Below the pieces are notes generated by a model that did not search any database, was not told where the DNA came from, and saw nothing but the letters and a program-made list of their open reading frames with translations. Of a stretch of 64,000 bases of DNA, positions 1 to 10,054 are shown in pieces. Where the stretch lies: the NCBI GenBank assembly GCA_965223305.1, contig CBDCWT010000045.1, forward strand, positions 1 through 64,000, read 5' to 3'. Numbering within the stretch: the first letter of the stretch is position 1; each line of letters opens with the position of its first letter. The position numbers were made by a program, and so were the translations under genes. This stretch comes from CBDCWT01 sp965223305. GTDB taxonomy: Bacteria > Planctomycetota > Planctomycetia > Pirellulales > Pirellulaceae.

Positions 1-1737
1 TCGCTCGAGGGCAATCTGGGCCCCCAGCAGGAGATGATCAATGCGAGCTGGGAAGACGAGGTACGCTTGGCCTCGGGCAAGGACGGTAAGGTATTAACTG
101 TCAAGTCAGCGAAGCGCTTGGTGATGGACTCGATGGGAGAACTCTCAGCCCGCGAGCTGCACCTGTTTCTTCTCTGAACGACCTTCCCGAGCGCCAGACG
201 AAGACCCGACAATCGAAGTGAACCGGCTGCAAGCTCTGGGCGATGTCGTTGTCGATTCGCCGCGAATCAGCGGCAATCTGGAAGTGGCCAGAATTTGGTT
301 TCGCACTCCCGCAGAGTCGCCGCTCGAAGAACCCCCGTCGCCACAGCGCCAGGGTGAGGCCCTGTTTTCGGGACCGCCACCCGCACCAGACGCACAGGCG
401 AAGACCACGCGTTACCATCTGGTCGCAAAACAGCTCCACGCACTCGTCGTCTTAGCCGACCAGCCGCTCGTCGAACGACTGGACCTCGCCGGTGGTGTGC
501 AACTGACAGAGTCCGGTGACGGCGCAGCGCCGCCAACCTTTGTGCTCGCCGATGAATTCAGCTTGTACGACGGACAGACAGCGAACCCGTTCGCTCGATT
601 GGTTGGCAGCCCGGCACGCGGTTCGATACGCGGTATGGAGTTTGAAGGACATCAAATCGACGTCCGGCAAGGTGACAACCGCATCGAGATTCCAGGGCCG
701 GGTAGCATTCGGATCGAGACACCCGGAACCGGTGCCCAGCAGACGCCCCCCATTCGCGTCAGCTGGGCCGAGAAAATGACCTTCGATGGACAAGTAGCGC
801 ATTTCGACCAGCAGGTGGAAGCCCGCGGTAGCCAATTGACCGAGAAAGGCGACCGGTCAGAGTTTGTGGCCGCTGGACAGGCGCTGGACGTGCGGCTCAA
901 CCGCTGGGTTTCCCTGATGAACCCAGACACCAGCCAACAAGTCGAACTCGAAGATGTGGCATTCGACGATTGGGTGTCGCTGGAGCACACGCTGGTGGAC
1001 CGTGCCGGCCGGACGAAGTCGGTCGACTTCATGAATGTGCGCGATCTAACGCTCAACCAAACGTCCGGACGTGTTCACGCATCCGGCCCGGGCTGGTTGG
1101 TACATCGCGGCCCCGCATTCGAAGTTGGGAGCGCAGCTCGGACCGGCGCCCCTCACATGCCGATCGCAGCGGGCTGCGATACTTGCGGGTCGACTTTGCC
1201 AAGCAGCTGGTGGGCAACTTGCATCGCCGCGAAGTCGAGTTCCATGACGACATTCGTTGCCTGTACGGGGCCATCACGAGTTGGGACGGCGAGTTGCAGT
1301 TTGCCGGTAGCCAATCGCTGGGAGAGCAGGACGTGCAGCTGACGAGCGAGCTGCTAAGAGTCGTCGAAATGCCAGCGGCGCCGGGTCAGCCAGATCCTGT
1401 CGAGATCCATGCGCTCGGCAATGCGCAGATCTGGGGGCGCACGTTCAGCGGTTCAGGCGAGAGGCTTTCGTACGCGCGCGCCAAGGACCAACTCATCTTG
1501 ACAGGGGATGGCTACAACGACGTCCGTCTCTCGTTTCAAAAGACCCCTCAAGCGCCGCCCATTGAGCTTGTCGGCGAAACGGTGGAGTTCAATCCGCAGA
1601 GGAAAGCATTCAAGAGCGAGATACGCTCCCTCGAGACCCGACTCGACCAGCACGGCGCGCGGGGGACCGTAGTTCGGTCGACGACATCACCCGATTACAA
1701 CATCAGCCGATTAGACATCAGCCGCTGGGCGTTAGCC
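1..1737 (+). pseudogene. OstA/LptA-like envelope protein, 5' end outside window, two frameshifts
   Basis: The coding signal is continuous but changes frame twice. Frame 1 runs from base 1 to a stop at 175-177 and ends SARELHLFLL. Frame 2 takes over (LQALGDVVVDSPRISG and onward) to about 1110-1180, where frame 1 resumes with LRYLRVDFAKQLVGN. The text resembles the large OstA-like proteins of planctomycetes, which have beta-jellyroll repeats and motifs such as ALGNA and RLSYARAKDQLILTGDG near 1440-1515. Such proteins are thought to act in lipopolysaccharide transport at the outer membrane. The 3' end runs into a dispersed repeat that carries an IS4 element, so the original C-terminus would have been read from the repeat (stop near 3284 if the IS is removed). 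Either this is a decayed gene or the two indels are sequencing errors. Family assignment is from recalled motifs, not a search. Confidence 0.6.
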
Positions 1738-3228
1738 GAGCCCTTTCAAGCTAGTACTTCCCTCGACTTTTGGCGAGGACGCGGGCTGTTGCGACGTGAT
1801 TTCCGCGATTGCCGGATTTTCTTTTGGGCGGAGGTTTCTTGGGTCCACGTTTACTCTTGAGAAACCGCTTCAGGTTCACCTGTTTGCCGAGGAATCGTAA
1901 ACGGGCTGCAAGTTGTGCTGCCGTTCGATTACCCTCAAGCTTGGCGAATTCTTCGTCGGTCAATGCGATTCGAAAACCTGACCACGTTTCCGATATTTCA
2001 AGTGCAATGTAGTAGGTCGATACTTCCTCCGCGATCTTCGGATTGTCGTGACCAACTGCGATTGCGGTTTTAATCACACTCAGAACATTGAACATCATCA
2101 GTCCCATGGAGAAGCTGAATAACGCTGCTTTGGGATAGCCCAACGTTTCGATCTCACAGTGAAGCACTTCGGCAAGTTGTTGAAATGCTGTTTCGATCGT
2201 CCATCGCTTGCGATACGCACAAGTAACTTGCCGAGCCTTAACCCGCTTGGGCAAGTTGGTCAAAAGATGAATCTCCTTATCACCCTTTCGCGTCGGTGTG
2301 GACAACTTGACCGTGATGCGGCGTAGCTTAAGCGTCTGCCCGCGGAACTCGATCTCAATCGATTGTTCGTAGAGCGTGTCGCCCCCTATCTTGCCGATCT
2401 TGACTCTCGAGCCACATGATTTCCATCCCGGCACGTTTCCCAAGCTGTGACGGAAGATGAAATGCGATTCCTTCTCCAAGGCCATCGCCATCATCATGGT
2501 CTTGGTGCCAAACTTTCGGTCTCCAATCCATAGTTCACTGGGCTCGACCAACTCAAGGATCTCGGGAAACATGGTGCATTCCGAAGCATGACCGTCTTCG
2601 CAAGGAATTACATCGTGTATCAAACGATGGTCGGGGTCGAGAATGGGGATGCATTGACCAGGCAGCGCCGCGGCCCCCAAGGTGCGAAGTTCTTCGATCC
2701 GATGTTGCGTGCCTGCGAAGTGATTGCCATCGATGATCCGAGTCTTGTAACCGCTCACAAATGAAGCAGGCAAGCCTTTCTTGAGCGATCCGAGTACCGT
2801 CTGTAGATCCCGCGCAGTCTCTGCAACCATCGCCCGCCCGACTGCAGGCTCGATACCCTGCAGTTTGTTGTAAATCGAGGCGATTGACACACCGACTTGT
2901 TCTCTTGTTCGGTGCTTGTACGCAGCATTGACTGACGGCTTTGCTTTGATTGCTACCAGTCCCATCAGGTCGGCAACCGTCGAAAACGCTAGATCTCCAC
3001 ATTTCTGCTGGACTGCATATTCCTCAAAGAGCCGATCGAGCCGATCGCTATCAAGAACATGCTCAAGCGTGGTGCGGGCCATAACCGAAATCGGACTCTC
3101 CTTCTCAAAGCGTTTAAACACTTCGGCGACTCGCATATTTGCATCCTCCTGCCAGATTACGAAAACGTACACCAAAGTGATTCTACGCCTGTCATCCGAG
3201 AGAAGAAGTCGCTAGCTTGAAAGGGCTC
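1738..3228 (-). mobile_element. IS4-family insertion sequence, complete, 1491 bp
   Basis: Perfect 17-bp terminal inverted repeats bound the element: GAGCCCTTTCAAGCTAG at 1738-1754 and its complement at 3212-3228. A 10-bp direct duplication, GGCGTTAGCC, lies at 1728-1737 and 3229-3238. A duplication of this size fits IS4-type transposition. Removing the element and one duplication restores the dispersed repeat unit seen intact at 16971-17026, so the insertion is recent. Confidence 0.95.
1751..3175 (-). CDS. IS4-family transposase
   Basis: This 474-residue DDE transposase fills the IS. The first aspartate is visible in IIDGNHF, the second in IGDRKFG, and the IS4 signature Y-(2)-R-(3)-E in YRKRWTIETAFQQL at about residue 330. 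The C-terminus is rich in lysine and proline (KRGPKKPPPKRKSG). The first ATG gives MVYVFVIW; a start 13 codons later at MRVAEVFKRF is also reasonable. The gene appears intact, so the element may be active. Confidence 0.92.
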   Translation of the reverse strand: MVYVFVIWQEDANMRVAEVFKRFEKESPISVMARTTLEHVLDSDRLDRLFEEYAVQQKCGDLAFSTVADLMGLVAIKAKPSVNAAYKHRTREQVGVSIASIYNKLQGIEPAVGRAMVAETARDLQTVLGSLKKGLPASFVSGYKTRIIDGNHFAGTQHRIEELRTLGAAALPGQCIPILDPDHRLIHDVIPCEDGHASECTMFPEILELVEPSELWIGDRKFGTKTMMMAMALEKESHFIFRHSLGNVPGWKSCGSRVKIGKIGGDTLYEQSIEIEFRGQTLKLRRITVKLSTPTRKGDKEIHLLTNLPKRVKARQVTCAYRKRWTIETAFQQLAEVLHCEIETLGYPKAALFSFSMGLMMFNVLSVIKTAIAVGHDNPKIAEEVSTYYIALEISETWSGFRIALTDEEFAKLEGNRTAAQLAARLRFLGKQVNLKRFLKSKRGPKKPPPKRKSGNRGNHVATARVLAKSRGKY

Positions 3229-3238
3229 GGCGTTAGCC

Positions 3239-3284
3239 CACGGTTCCTACCCAAACCGGATGCTAACGCATTCCGGCTGATCCC
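3239..3284 (+). repeat. Right half of dispersed repeat A split by the IS4 element
   Basis: With 1720-1737 this segment makes one copy of a roughly 56-bp repeat (GCCGCTGGGCGTTAGCCCAC, then AACCGGATGCTAACGCATT). Other copies lie at 16971-17026 and, inverted, at 11091-11147. Half copies lie at 11324-11347, 11524-11547 and 20552-20577. The repeat has internal complementarity around TTAGC/GCTAA. Confidence 0.85.
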
Positions 3285-3495
3285 TGGTCCGAGACGCGGC
3301 CGGCGTGACAGCGGCACATGACCGCGGAATGGCCGAGCCACGGGACTTTCTCGCGCTCAACACGGTATAATTCCCGGCGTATCGGGACGGCGGCGCTGCG
3401 CTGCTTTGGCGGGAATCGACCGCAAGGGTCGGGCAGAACGTGGACGACTCCGAGACCGGCAACGACCCATCCAAGCCAAAATACTGCGACGAATC

Positions 3496-4026
3496 GTGAA
3501 GACACTATTGACCGAGGACGAGCTCCGCGGGGGCGTTGCGGCGATGGCCGAACAAATTCGCGCCGCCTATGGTTCCTCGCCCTTGACGATCGTCGGCATT
3601 CTTACCGGCAGCATCGTCTTGCTGGCCGATCTGATCCGCTTGCTGGATATGCCTCTACGAGTGGGAGTGCTTCAGGCCAGCAGCTATCGCGGAGGGATCA
3701 CCCGCGGCTCGTTGACAATCAATGCCGAGATGATGCTGGACGTAGCGAACCGGGATGTCTTACTGGTTGATGATATCTTCGATACCGGTCACACCTTGGT
3801 CGAAGTTATCTCGCAGCTGCAGCAGTTTGAGCCGAGATCATTGCGCTCGGCGGTGATGCTGCGAAAGCAGGGGCGGCAAGAGGTGGACGCTTGTCCGGAT
3901 TTCATCGCTTTCGAAATTCCAGATGAGTTTGTTGTCGGGTACGGATTGGATTATCAAGACCACTACCGCAACTTGCGACACTTGGCGGTACTCGAGCCGG
4001 ATGACTTGACGTCCGAGACACCATGA
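3496..4026 (+). CDS. hpt: Hypoxanthine phosphoribosyltransferase
   Basis: This type I phosphoribosyltransferase converts hypoxanthine or guanine and PRPP to the nucleotide in purine salvage. The PRPP-binding motif is DVLLVDDIFDTGHTL, followed by SAVMLRKQGR and FVVGYGLDYQDHYRNL, which are typical of bacterial Hpt. An ATG at 3406 gives 206 residues with a basic N-terminal extension. The GTG at 3496 gives 176 residues beginning VKTLLTEDEL, matching the usual family length, and is preferred. Its stop overlaps the ATG of the next gene (ATGA at 4023-4026), which implies translational coupling. Confidence 0.9.
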   Translation: MKTLLTEDELRGGVAAMAEQIRAAYGSSPLTIVGILTGSIVLLADLIRLLDMPLRVGVLQASSYRGGITRGSLTINAEMMLDVANRDVLLVDDIFDTGHTLVEVISQLQQFEPRSLRSAVMLRKQGRQEVDACPDFIAFEIPDEFVVGYGLDYQDHYRNLRHLAVLEPDDLTSETP

Positions 4027-5205
4027 GCGGGCTGCGCTTGGTGATGGTGAGCCCACGGTACTGGCCGCTTGTCGGCGAAGCGGAAACGGTTCTTGACCGC
4101 GCTGGCAATCGAACTCCACAGGCAGGGAGCTGAACCGACGATCCTCTCGGCGAGGTGGGGATCAAGCTGGCCATCGCGCGTGACCCATCGCCAGCTGCCA
4201 GTCGTACGGCTGGCGTCGGCACCCCGCGGCGGTTGGAACACGCTTCGCTATTTGCGAGATGTTTCCCGCTGGCTGCGCAAGCACGAGAATTCGTTTGATG
4301 TTGTCTACGTGGGAAATCTGCGCTACGAAGCGTACACAGCGGTCACCGCCTTGAAGGACCGAGGCCTTCCGATCGTGCTGCGGCCGGAAGCGATGGGAGC
4401 TCACGGTGATTGTCGTTGGCAAGCGGAGACGCAGCTGGGTCGGAGAGTGCTACGCCGCTGCCAGACGGCGGATGCTATCGTAGCTCCCAGTCAATCCAGC
4501 GAGCGGGAACTGCTATCGGCCGGCTACGCCGCTGGTCAGATCGCTCGGATTTCCGAGGGTGCACAAGTACTCGGGATGCGCACGGCGAAAAGTCGCTATC
4601 AGTCCCGTTTGGCGTTGGGCGAAGCCAATCACGATCTGGCGGTCGCCGACTTCGCTCCCGTCGCCGTTTGTGTCGAGCGGTTGGAAGTCGACCGTAAGCT
4701 TGATGAGCTGGTCGCTGTGTGGCAGTCGATCGCGGATCAGTGGCCCTGCGCGAAGCTCTGGATCATCGGTGACGGCACCGACCGCTCGCGGCTGTACGAG
4801 ATGATCGTCGATCGCCAGCTGCACCACCAGATTTTCTTGCCCGGGTCGTTCGACGAGCTGGACGAGATCTTTCAGGCAGTGGACCTCTATGTTTCGCCGA
4901 CCGGAATTCCCACCTCAACTTCGTTGGCGGCCATGGCCGCTGGGTTGCCGGTAGTAACCGTCGCGACCGGCGACAACCATGCTATGATGGACTCCGGAGT
5001 CCACGGACTCTTGGTTCCGGCGGGAGATGTCGCCGCCCTGCGTGGCGCGATCGGCCAACTGCTGGAGAACCCGCTGCTGGGAATGCGGCTGGGCGAAGCC
5101 GCCCGGCACCGAGTGGTCGAACGATTCTCGCTGACAAGCGTCGCAGGCGAGCATCTGGCCTTGTTTTCCCGGCTCACCAGCCAGCGCCGCCGAGGCACGC
5201 GATGA
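4023..5205 (+). pseudogene. GT4 glycosyltransferase with an N-terminal frameshift
   Basis: The ATG at 4023, overlapping the hpt stop, begins MSGLRLVMVSPRYWPLVGEAE, a typical GT-B N-terminus. That frame stops early. The rest of the protein (LTALAIELHRQGAEPTILSA to the end) lies in the frame opened at 4069. The shift must sit at about 4083-4100. The body has the usual glycosyltransferase-1 domain: donor-site region IIGDGTDRSRLYEMI, then SPTGIPTSTSLAAMAAGLPVVT near the C-terminus. The stop overlaps the next start (ATGA at 5202). It probably adds a sugar in surface polysaccharide or glycolipid synthesis. A sequencing indel is as likely as a true mutation, since the remaining frame is perfectly preserved. 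Confidence 0.8.
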
Positions 5206-6359
5206 CACTCCGTGTTTTGCAGATTATCCCTACGCTGGTTCGCGGAGGCGCCGAAAAACAACTTACTTTGTTGGCGACGAAACTGCCCCGCGATCGTTTT
5301 GATGTGCACGTGGCTGTGCTGACTTCGGATGGCCCCTATCACGAAGATTTGCGGGCTGCAAAAGTCCCGGTGACGCTCATCGGCAAGCGTTGGAAGGTCG
5401 ATCCGGGCGCCTACTACCGCCTGCGGAGTCACATCGAACGGTTGCAGCCCGATATCGTGCATACCTGGATTTTTGCCGCCAACTGCTACGGTCGCCAAGC
5501 TGCCAAGGCGGCCGGTGTCCAACACATTCTCGCCGGCGAGCGGTGTATCGATCGTTGGAAGGGGTGGACTGAGCTCGTCATCGATCGCTACTTGGCACGC
5601 CATTCGACCTGCGTGGTGACCAACAGCGTGGGAGTGCGCGAGTTTTATGTCTCACAGGGACTGCCCGCCGAAAAGTTTGTCGTCATCGCCAATGGCATCG
5701 AGCCTCGCTCGAGCGACGATGTGCCGGACCGGGAACAGCTGCTAGCCGAGCTAGGGTTGCCGAAGGATGCCCGCCTGGTCGGTGCAGTGGGACGTCTCTG
5801 GCCGCAAAAGCGCTATAAGGATCTGATCTGGGCCGCCGAGCTGCTCAAGGCAGTGCGGGATGATGTTCACCTCCTGGTGGTCGGAGACGGACCGCAGCGC
5901 GACCGCCTGCAGCACTATAGCGAACAAGTCACTGTCCAGGACCGTGTGCACTTCCTGGGAAATCGCGGCGATGTACCGAGGCTGCTGCCGCACCTGGACT
6001 GTTTCTGGTTGGGATCGGGATACGAAGGACAGTCCAACGGACTCATGGAGGCCATGCTAGCCGGCGTGCCGGCCGTGGCGACAGACATCGCCGGCAACCG
6101 GGATCTGGTACTACCAGAAGTAACAGGCTATTTGGTTGCGGTCGGCGACGCCGCCGCTTTCGCTAGGTACACCAACCTGCTGCTGGATAATCGGCAGCTG
6201 GCACAGCAGCTGGGAGCGGCAGCCCGGAGACGCATGCTCGACGAGTTCTCTGTCGAGAAGATGGTCGGCCGGCACGCAAACCTGTACGAACGAATCGCAG
6301 CACAGCTCCCCATAGCCCCGGTTGTTCATGAAGCACCTCTTAGCAGATCGCTGGGCTAG
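5202..6359 (+). CDS. GT4-family glycosyltransferase
   Basis: This 385-residue GT-B enzyme has the N-terminal acceptor domain (VLQIIPTLVRGGAEKQL) and the C-terminal GT1 domain (VGAVGRLWPQKRYKDLI, LLVVGDGPQRDRLQ). The donor-site segment SGYEGQSNGLMEAMLAGVPAV carries the E-x7-E type motif. It is translationally coupled to the preceding glycosyltransferase and lies 27 bp before an asparagine synthase, so the three probably form one surface-polysaccharide operon with hpt at its head. The sugar and acceptor cannot be read from sequence. Confidence 0.92.
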   Translation: MTLRVLQIIPTLVRGGAEKQLTLLATKLPRDRFDVHVAVLTSDGPYHEDLRAAKVPVTLIGKRWKVDPGAYYRLRSHIERLQPDIVHTWIFAANCYGRQAAKAAGVQHILAGERCIDRWKGWTELVIDRYLARHSTCVVTNSVGVREFYVSQGLPAEKFVVIANGIEPRSSDDVPDREQLLAELGLPKDARLVGAVGRLWPQKRYKDLIWAAELLKAVRDDVHLLVVGDGPQRDRLQHYSEQVTVQDRVHFLGNRGDVPRLLPHLDCFWLGSGYEGQSNGLMEAMLAGVPAVATDIAGNRDLVLPEVTGYLVAVGDAAAFARYTNLLLDNRQLAQQLGAAARRRMLDEFSVEKMVGRHANLYERIAAQLPIAPVVHEAPLSRSLG

Positions 6360-6386
6360 GCCCATCCGTGGGCGGACGAGTTAATC

Positions 6387-8294
6387 ATGTGCGGCATCAC
6401 CGGCGCGATTTGGACCGACCCTGACCGAGCAATTGACTCGGCGTGCTTGCAACGCATGACCGAAACACTCCGCCATCGCGGCCCGGACGATTCCGATACC
6501 TACAGCAGCGAGTTTCGGCTGAGACCACCCTACGGAGCGATGCCAGGGATCGCGCTCGGCTTCCGTCGGCTGTCCATTATCGACGTGAGCGGTGGACGCC
6601 AGCCGATGTCCAACGAAGACGAGAGTATTTGGGTCATCTTCAACGGGGAGATCTACAACTACCTACCGCTGCGCCACAGGCTCGAGGGCGCGGGACACAC
6701 CTTCCGCACCGACTGTGATACAGAGACCATCGTGCATCTGTACGAAGACCTGGGAGTCGACTGTTTCGCCCATCTCAATGGGATGTTCGCCATTGCTATC
6801 TGGGATGCACGACAGCGACAGCTGGTGTTGGCGCGCGATCGTCTCGGCCAGAAGCCGCTCGTCTACCGCCGCGAACCAAACCGTCTGCTGTTTGCAAGCG
6901 AATTGAAGAGCATGCTAGAGGTACCGGGCTTGCCCCGGGAGATCGACCATGCCGCCATCGATGCGTATCTCACCTACCAGTACATTCCCCATCCGCGGAC
7001 TATCTTTCGCGGTTTCACGAAGCTACCGCCAGCACATCTGGCTGTCTTTCGCGACGACCAGCTCCAAGTTCGACGCTACTGGCAGCCCGACAAACAACAC
7101 GAGATCGAGACAACTCCCCGCCTCGCCAGCCAGCGCATTCAGGAGCTGCTGCAGTCCGCAGTTGAGCTGCGGATGCGGAGCGACGTGCCGTTAGGTGCCT
7201 TCCTTTCCGGTGGAGTCGACTCCTCGCTCGTCGTAGCGCTGATGCAGGAACAATCGGCGCGTCCGATCAAGACCTTCTCGATCGGTTTTCCCGTCGCCGA
7301 ATACGACGAGACATCTTATGCGCTCCAGGTTGCCAATCATCTAGGCACCGAGCACTTCGAATTCGAGGTGACGCCAGATGCGGTTGGGATCCTGCCCAAA
7401 CTTGTCTGGCACTTTGACGAGCCGTTCGCAGACAGCTCGGCGATTCCCGTCTGGTATGTCTCCAAGCTGGCAAGGGAGCATGTGACAGTTGCCCTCTCCG
7501 GGGACGGCAGTGACGAGCTGTTTGCGGGGTACCCACGTTACCGGGCCGTTTGGCTCGGTACCCAGTTTGATGCGAGCGGTCCGATCCGCAGGCTGCTCTC
7601 CGCACCCTTCTGGCAGCGACTGCCGGGCGCCCGTCAGAAGTCACTGGTCCGCCGTTTCAAACGATTCAGCGAATTCCTGCACGAGAGCCCAGAGCGGCGT
7701 TACCTGCAGTGGATCGCGATTTTTAACGAAACCCGCCGCGTCGGCTTATACACCGATGCCTTCCTGGAGAACTTGCCCGACGACGACCCGTTTCTCTTCT
7801 TGCGAGCGAATTGGCGCGAGGCCGACGCGCGCGATGCAGTCACCTGCGCCTCGCTCGCAGATCTGACGACCTACCTCCCTTGCGACATTCTAACTAAGGT
7901 CGACATCGCCTCGATGGCGCATTCGCTGGAATGCCGGCAACCGTTTCTCGACCATCGCGTTGTCGAATATGCCGTGTCGCTGCCCGTTTCGATGAAGTTT
8001 CAAATGGGGCGTGGGAAGCGGCTGCTGAAGCAAGCTTTTGCAGGCCGGCTGCCACGGGCGATTTGGAATCGCCCCAAGATGGGATTCGGGGTCCCCATCG
8101 ATCGGTGGTTTCGACACGAGTTGAGAGAAATGGCTCACGATGTCCTGTTGGATCAGGCCGCCGTCGATCGTGGTCACTTTCGCCGGGAGGCCGTAGTGCA
8201 GTTACTGGAGGATCACGAACAGCACCGTTTCGATCACGCATACCGGCTGTGGGCGCTGTTGGTCCTGGAGCTCTGGACGCGGCAGTGGGCCTAG
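6387..8294 (+). CDS. asnB: Asparagine synthase (glutamine-hydrolysing), first copy
   Basis: The 635-residue protein has an N-terminal Ntn glutaminase domain with the nucleophile Cys2 (MCGITGAIW) and a C-terminal ATP-pyrophosphatase domain with the P-loop FLSGGVDSSLV and VALSGDGSDELFAGYPRY. Family members make asparagine or amidate sugars and peptides. In polysaccharide clusters they are often assumed to modify surface glycans. Its position right after two glycosyltransferases supports the second role. A diverged second copy lies at 17088-18980 on the other strand. Confidence 0.93.
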   Translation: MCGITGAIWTDPDRAIDSACLQRMTETLRHRGPDDSDTYSSEFRLRPPYGAMPGIALGFRRLSIIDVSGGRQPMSNEDESIWVIFNGEIYNYLPLRHRLEGAGHTFRTDCDTETIVHLYEDLGVDCFAHLNGMFAIAIWDARQRQLVLARDRLGQKPLVYRREPNRLLFASELKSMLEVPGLPREIDHAAIDAYLTYQYIPHPRTIFRGFTKLPPAHLAVFRDDQLQVRRYWQPDKQHEIETTPRLASQRIQELLQSAVELRMRSDVPLGAFLSGGVDSSLVVALMQEQSARPIKTFSIGFPVAEYDETSYALQVANHLGTEHFEFEVTPDAVGILPKLVWHFDEPFADSSAIPVWYVSKLAREHVTVALSGDGSDELFAGYPRYRAVWLGTQFDASGPIRRLLSAPFWQRLPGARQKSLVRRFKRFSEFLHESPERRYLQWIAIFNETRRVGLYTDAFLENLPDDDPFLFLRANWREADARDAVTCASLADLTTYLPCDILTKVDIASMAHSLECRQPFLDHRVVEYAVSLPVSMKFQMGRGKRLLKQAFAGRLPRAIWNRPKMGFGVPIDRWFRHELREMAHDVLLDQAAVDRGHFRREAVVQLLEDHEQHRFDHAYRLWALLVLELWTRQWA

Positions 8295-8300
8295 CCGCCG

Positions 8301-8463
8301 CCTTTTTGAAGTTGCGCTTTTTGCAGCGGGGCAGGTGAAAACAGGCGAATTCGCCGGGTTTTTCGTAACCCGAAGCGTCAGCGAGGGGAGTTGATGTACC
8401 AACACAAGTAGTTCCCTCGCTTACGCTTCGGGTTACGATGGAGCCAAAAGCGCAACTTCAAAA
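8301..8463. repeat. Dispersed palindromic repeat B, copy 1
   Basis: The core arms AACCCGAAGCGTCAGCGAGG (8367) and CCCTCGCTTACGCTTCGGGTT (8414-8434) are near-perfect complements around a short loop. Outer arms (TTTGAAGTTGCGCTTTTTG and GCGCAACTTCAAAA) extend the hairpin to about 160 bp. It lies just after the asparagine synthase and could also act as a terminator. Two further copies lie at 9793-9861 and 11598-11666. Confidence 0.85.
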
Positions 8464-8522
8464 CTAGCGATTGCTGACCTGCCCGCCGCCAAAAAAAGTT
8501 CCCAGCCGATGATGGCGAGTCT

Positions 8523-9371
8523 CTACCGCGGTACCAGCTGCAGCGCGGGGCCGCGGCAAAGCAGTTTCAGATCGTCGACGGTCCATCGCTCTTCGCCGAT
8601 GCTGGGATTGGGATCCACAATCTGTGCGTACTTTCCCGCTGAAACGGACTGCAAAATCACCGAGTGCCGCATGCCCGGTGTCCAGCCTCCCTCGAGTTCA
8701 AGCGACCCGTTGGCTCGAGTCCACCAATCGATGCCAACACTGAGGATCATTGGCGAACTGGCTTGCTCCAGTAGTCCGCCCGTCTCGTCGATGACCCGCA
8801 CATCCCAAGCCGTACCCCGTGTCTTGAGTTTGAGCCCACGATAAAGACCGAGCCAAGTGGTCCCGCCTCGCGAAAAGCAAAGTTCGGCCATCTCCTGTTC
8901 GTTCGCCGCAATTCCGTGATGGTGTAACAACGTGGCCGCGCAGGCTGCGCTACAGGTCTCGTCGGTCGTCTGCACGCAATAGCCGCGGGCACTCCACACG
9001 TCCCGGCAGATCGGCGGCGGGCCCGCGACAGGTGTGACTAACGCGACCGCGGCAGTTGCCAGCAGGACACCGGTGGTCACACTTCGGCGCAGCAAACCTC
9101 CTGGGATCCGATGCCAAATCACACCAGCCAGCGTCGCCGAGAGTGGGAGAAACCAGTTCCCCAAGATGATCAGGTTCGAGTAGGGTAACAGCTCGACCAA
9201 GGAAACGCTGTACCAAACCACTTTCGCGTAGAGCAGCGTTATGGCAACAGTCAGGATAGCAACTGCCTCAGTAACACCGATTGGAAGGCGTGGAGCCAGC
9301 CAGCGGCAGAACCAAAACGCAGCCAGCGAGCAGACCCCAACCAACATCACTCCAGCATGGATGTCGGTCAT
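8523..9371 (-). CDS. Membrane-anchored C39-like cysteine peptidase
   Basis: The N-terminal third holds about four hydrophobic segments (residues 5-115), followed by a soluble domain resembling peptidase C39. A Q-x5-C arrangement appears in QTTDETCSAACAATLL, a histidine in GMRHSVILQSV and an aspartate in QIVDPNPSIGEERW, matching the Cys-His-Asp triad order. C39 domains normally cleave double-glycine leader peptides during export. Here there is no ABC or ATPase domain, so the substrate is unknown. It faces the asparagine synthase convergently across repeat B. Confidence 0.7.
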   Translation of the reverse strand: MTDIHAGVMLVGVCSLAAFWFCRWLAPRLPIGVTEAVAILTVAITLLYAKVVWYSVSLVELLPYSNLIILGNWFLPLSATLAGVIWHRIPGGLLRRSVTTGVLLATAAVALVTPVAGPPPICRDVWSARGYCVQTTDETCSAACAATLLHHHGIAANEQEMAELCFSRGGTTWLGLYRGLKLKTRGTAWDVRVIDETGGLLEQASSPMILSVGIDWWTRANGSLELEGGWTPGMRHSVILQSVSAGKYAQIVDPNPSIGEERWTVDDLKLLCRGPALQLVPR

Positions 9372-10054
9372 CGGTATTTCCTCCGCTTTCTCGTCTCGCT
9401 GAACAGATCCGGAAATGAGGTCAGAGACGCCGAAGCGAACGGCACCTCCGAAAGCATGCGGAAGCCAGATACGTTGCGCGAGTTTCCCCAGATCTTGGCC
9501 CGCGGCCCAGCCGAGTTGTTACCCACTTGTTAAGATTTAATGAAGAACAGGTCAATATCTTGTTATGAAACGCCTTTTTGTGATTATCGGCTGCTGAGCA
9601 CTTCGGGCCGTCAAGTTGGCTGGAAAATCGATCAGAATGACCATGGCGGGGTTGAGAGAATGCAGCTCGCCCGCTTTTCCCAGCTTCCCGCGGCCATCAG
9701 CTGCCGAGGGCGAGTTGGTTCAAGTCAGACGTGTATGTCCATCTGGCTGCGACCAGGAGTGTTTTGATGTTGCGCTGTTGGGCCTCAATCGAAACCCGAA
9801 GCGTCAGCGAGGGAATAACTTGCAACGGGACATGAACTCCCCCTCTCTGACGCTTCGGGTTCCGAAAAACCAGGCAAATTCGTCACCCTCAACCCGCCAA
9901 ACTGCGAAAAACGCAGCATCAAAAAGCGAGCGGTCCCTGCAGCGCAGCGGCCATTTTGCCGATCTGAGTAGCCGCGCGGTCGTGCAGCAAGTAGAAAAGA
10001 CACTATCCGAGTCGACAGGCAACGTAAGAGCGTCGCAGAAAGTAGGAACAACTC
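9372..10054. other. Intergenic region, no supported gene
   Basis: Short open frames exist, but none has a coherent protein. The region separates the divergent C39-like gene and the WD40 gene, so promoters for both must lie here. Palindromic repeat B copy 2 occupies 9793-9861. Confidence 0.6.
9793..9861. repeat. Dispersed palindromic repeat B, copy 2
   Basis: Left arm AACCCGAAGCGTCAGCGAGG and right arm CCCTCTCTGACGCTTCGGG form a long hairpin like the copy at 8367-8434, with a different loop. The arms differ from copy 1 at a few positions that keep pairing. Confidence 0.85.
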
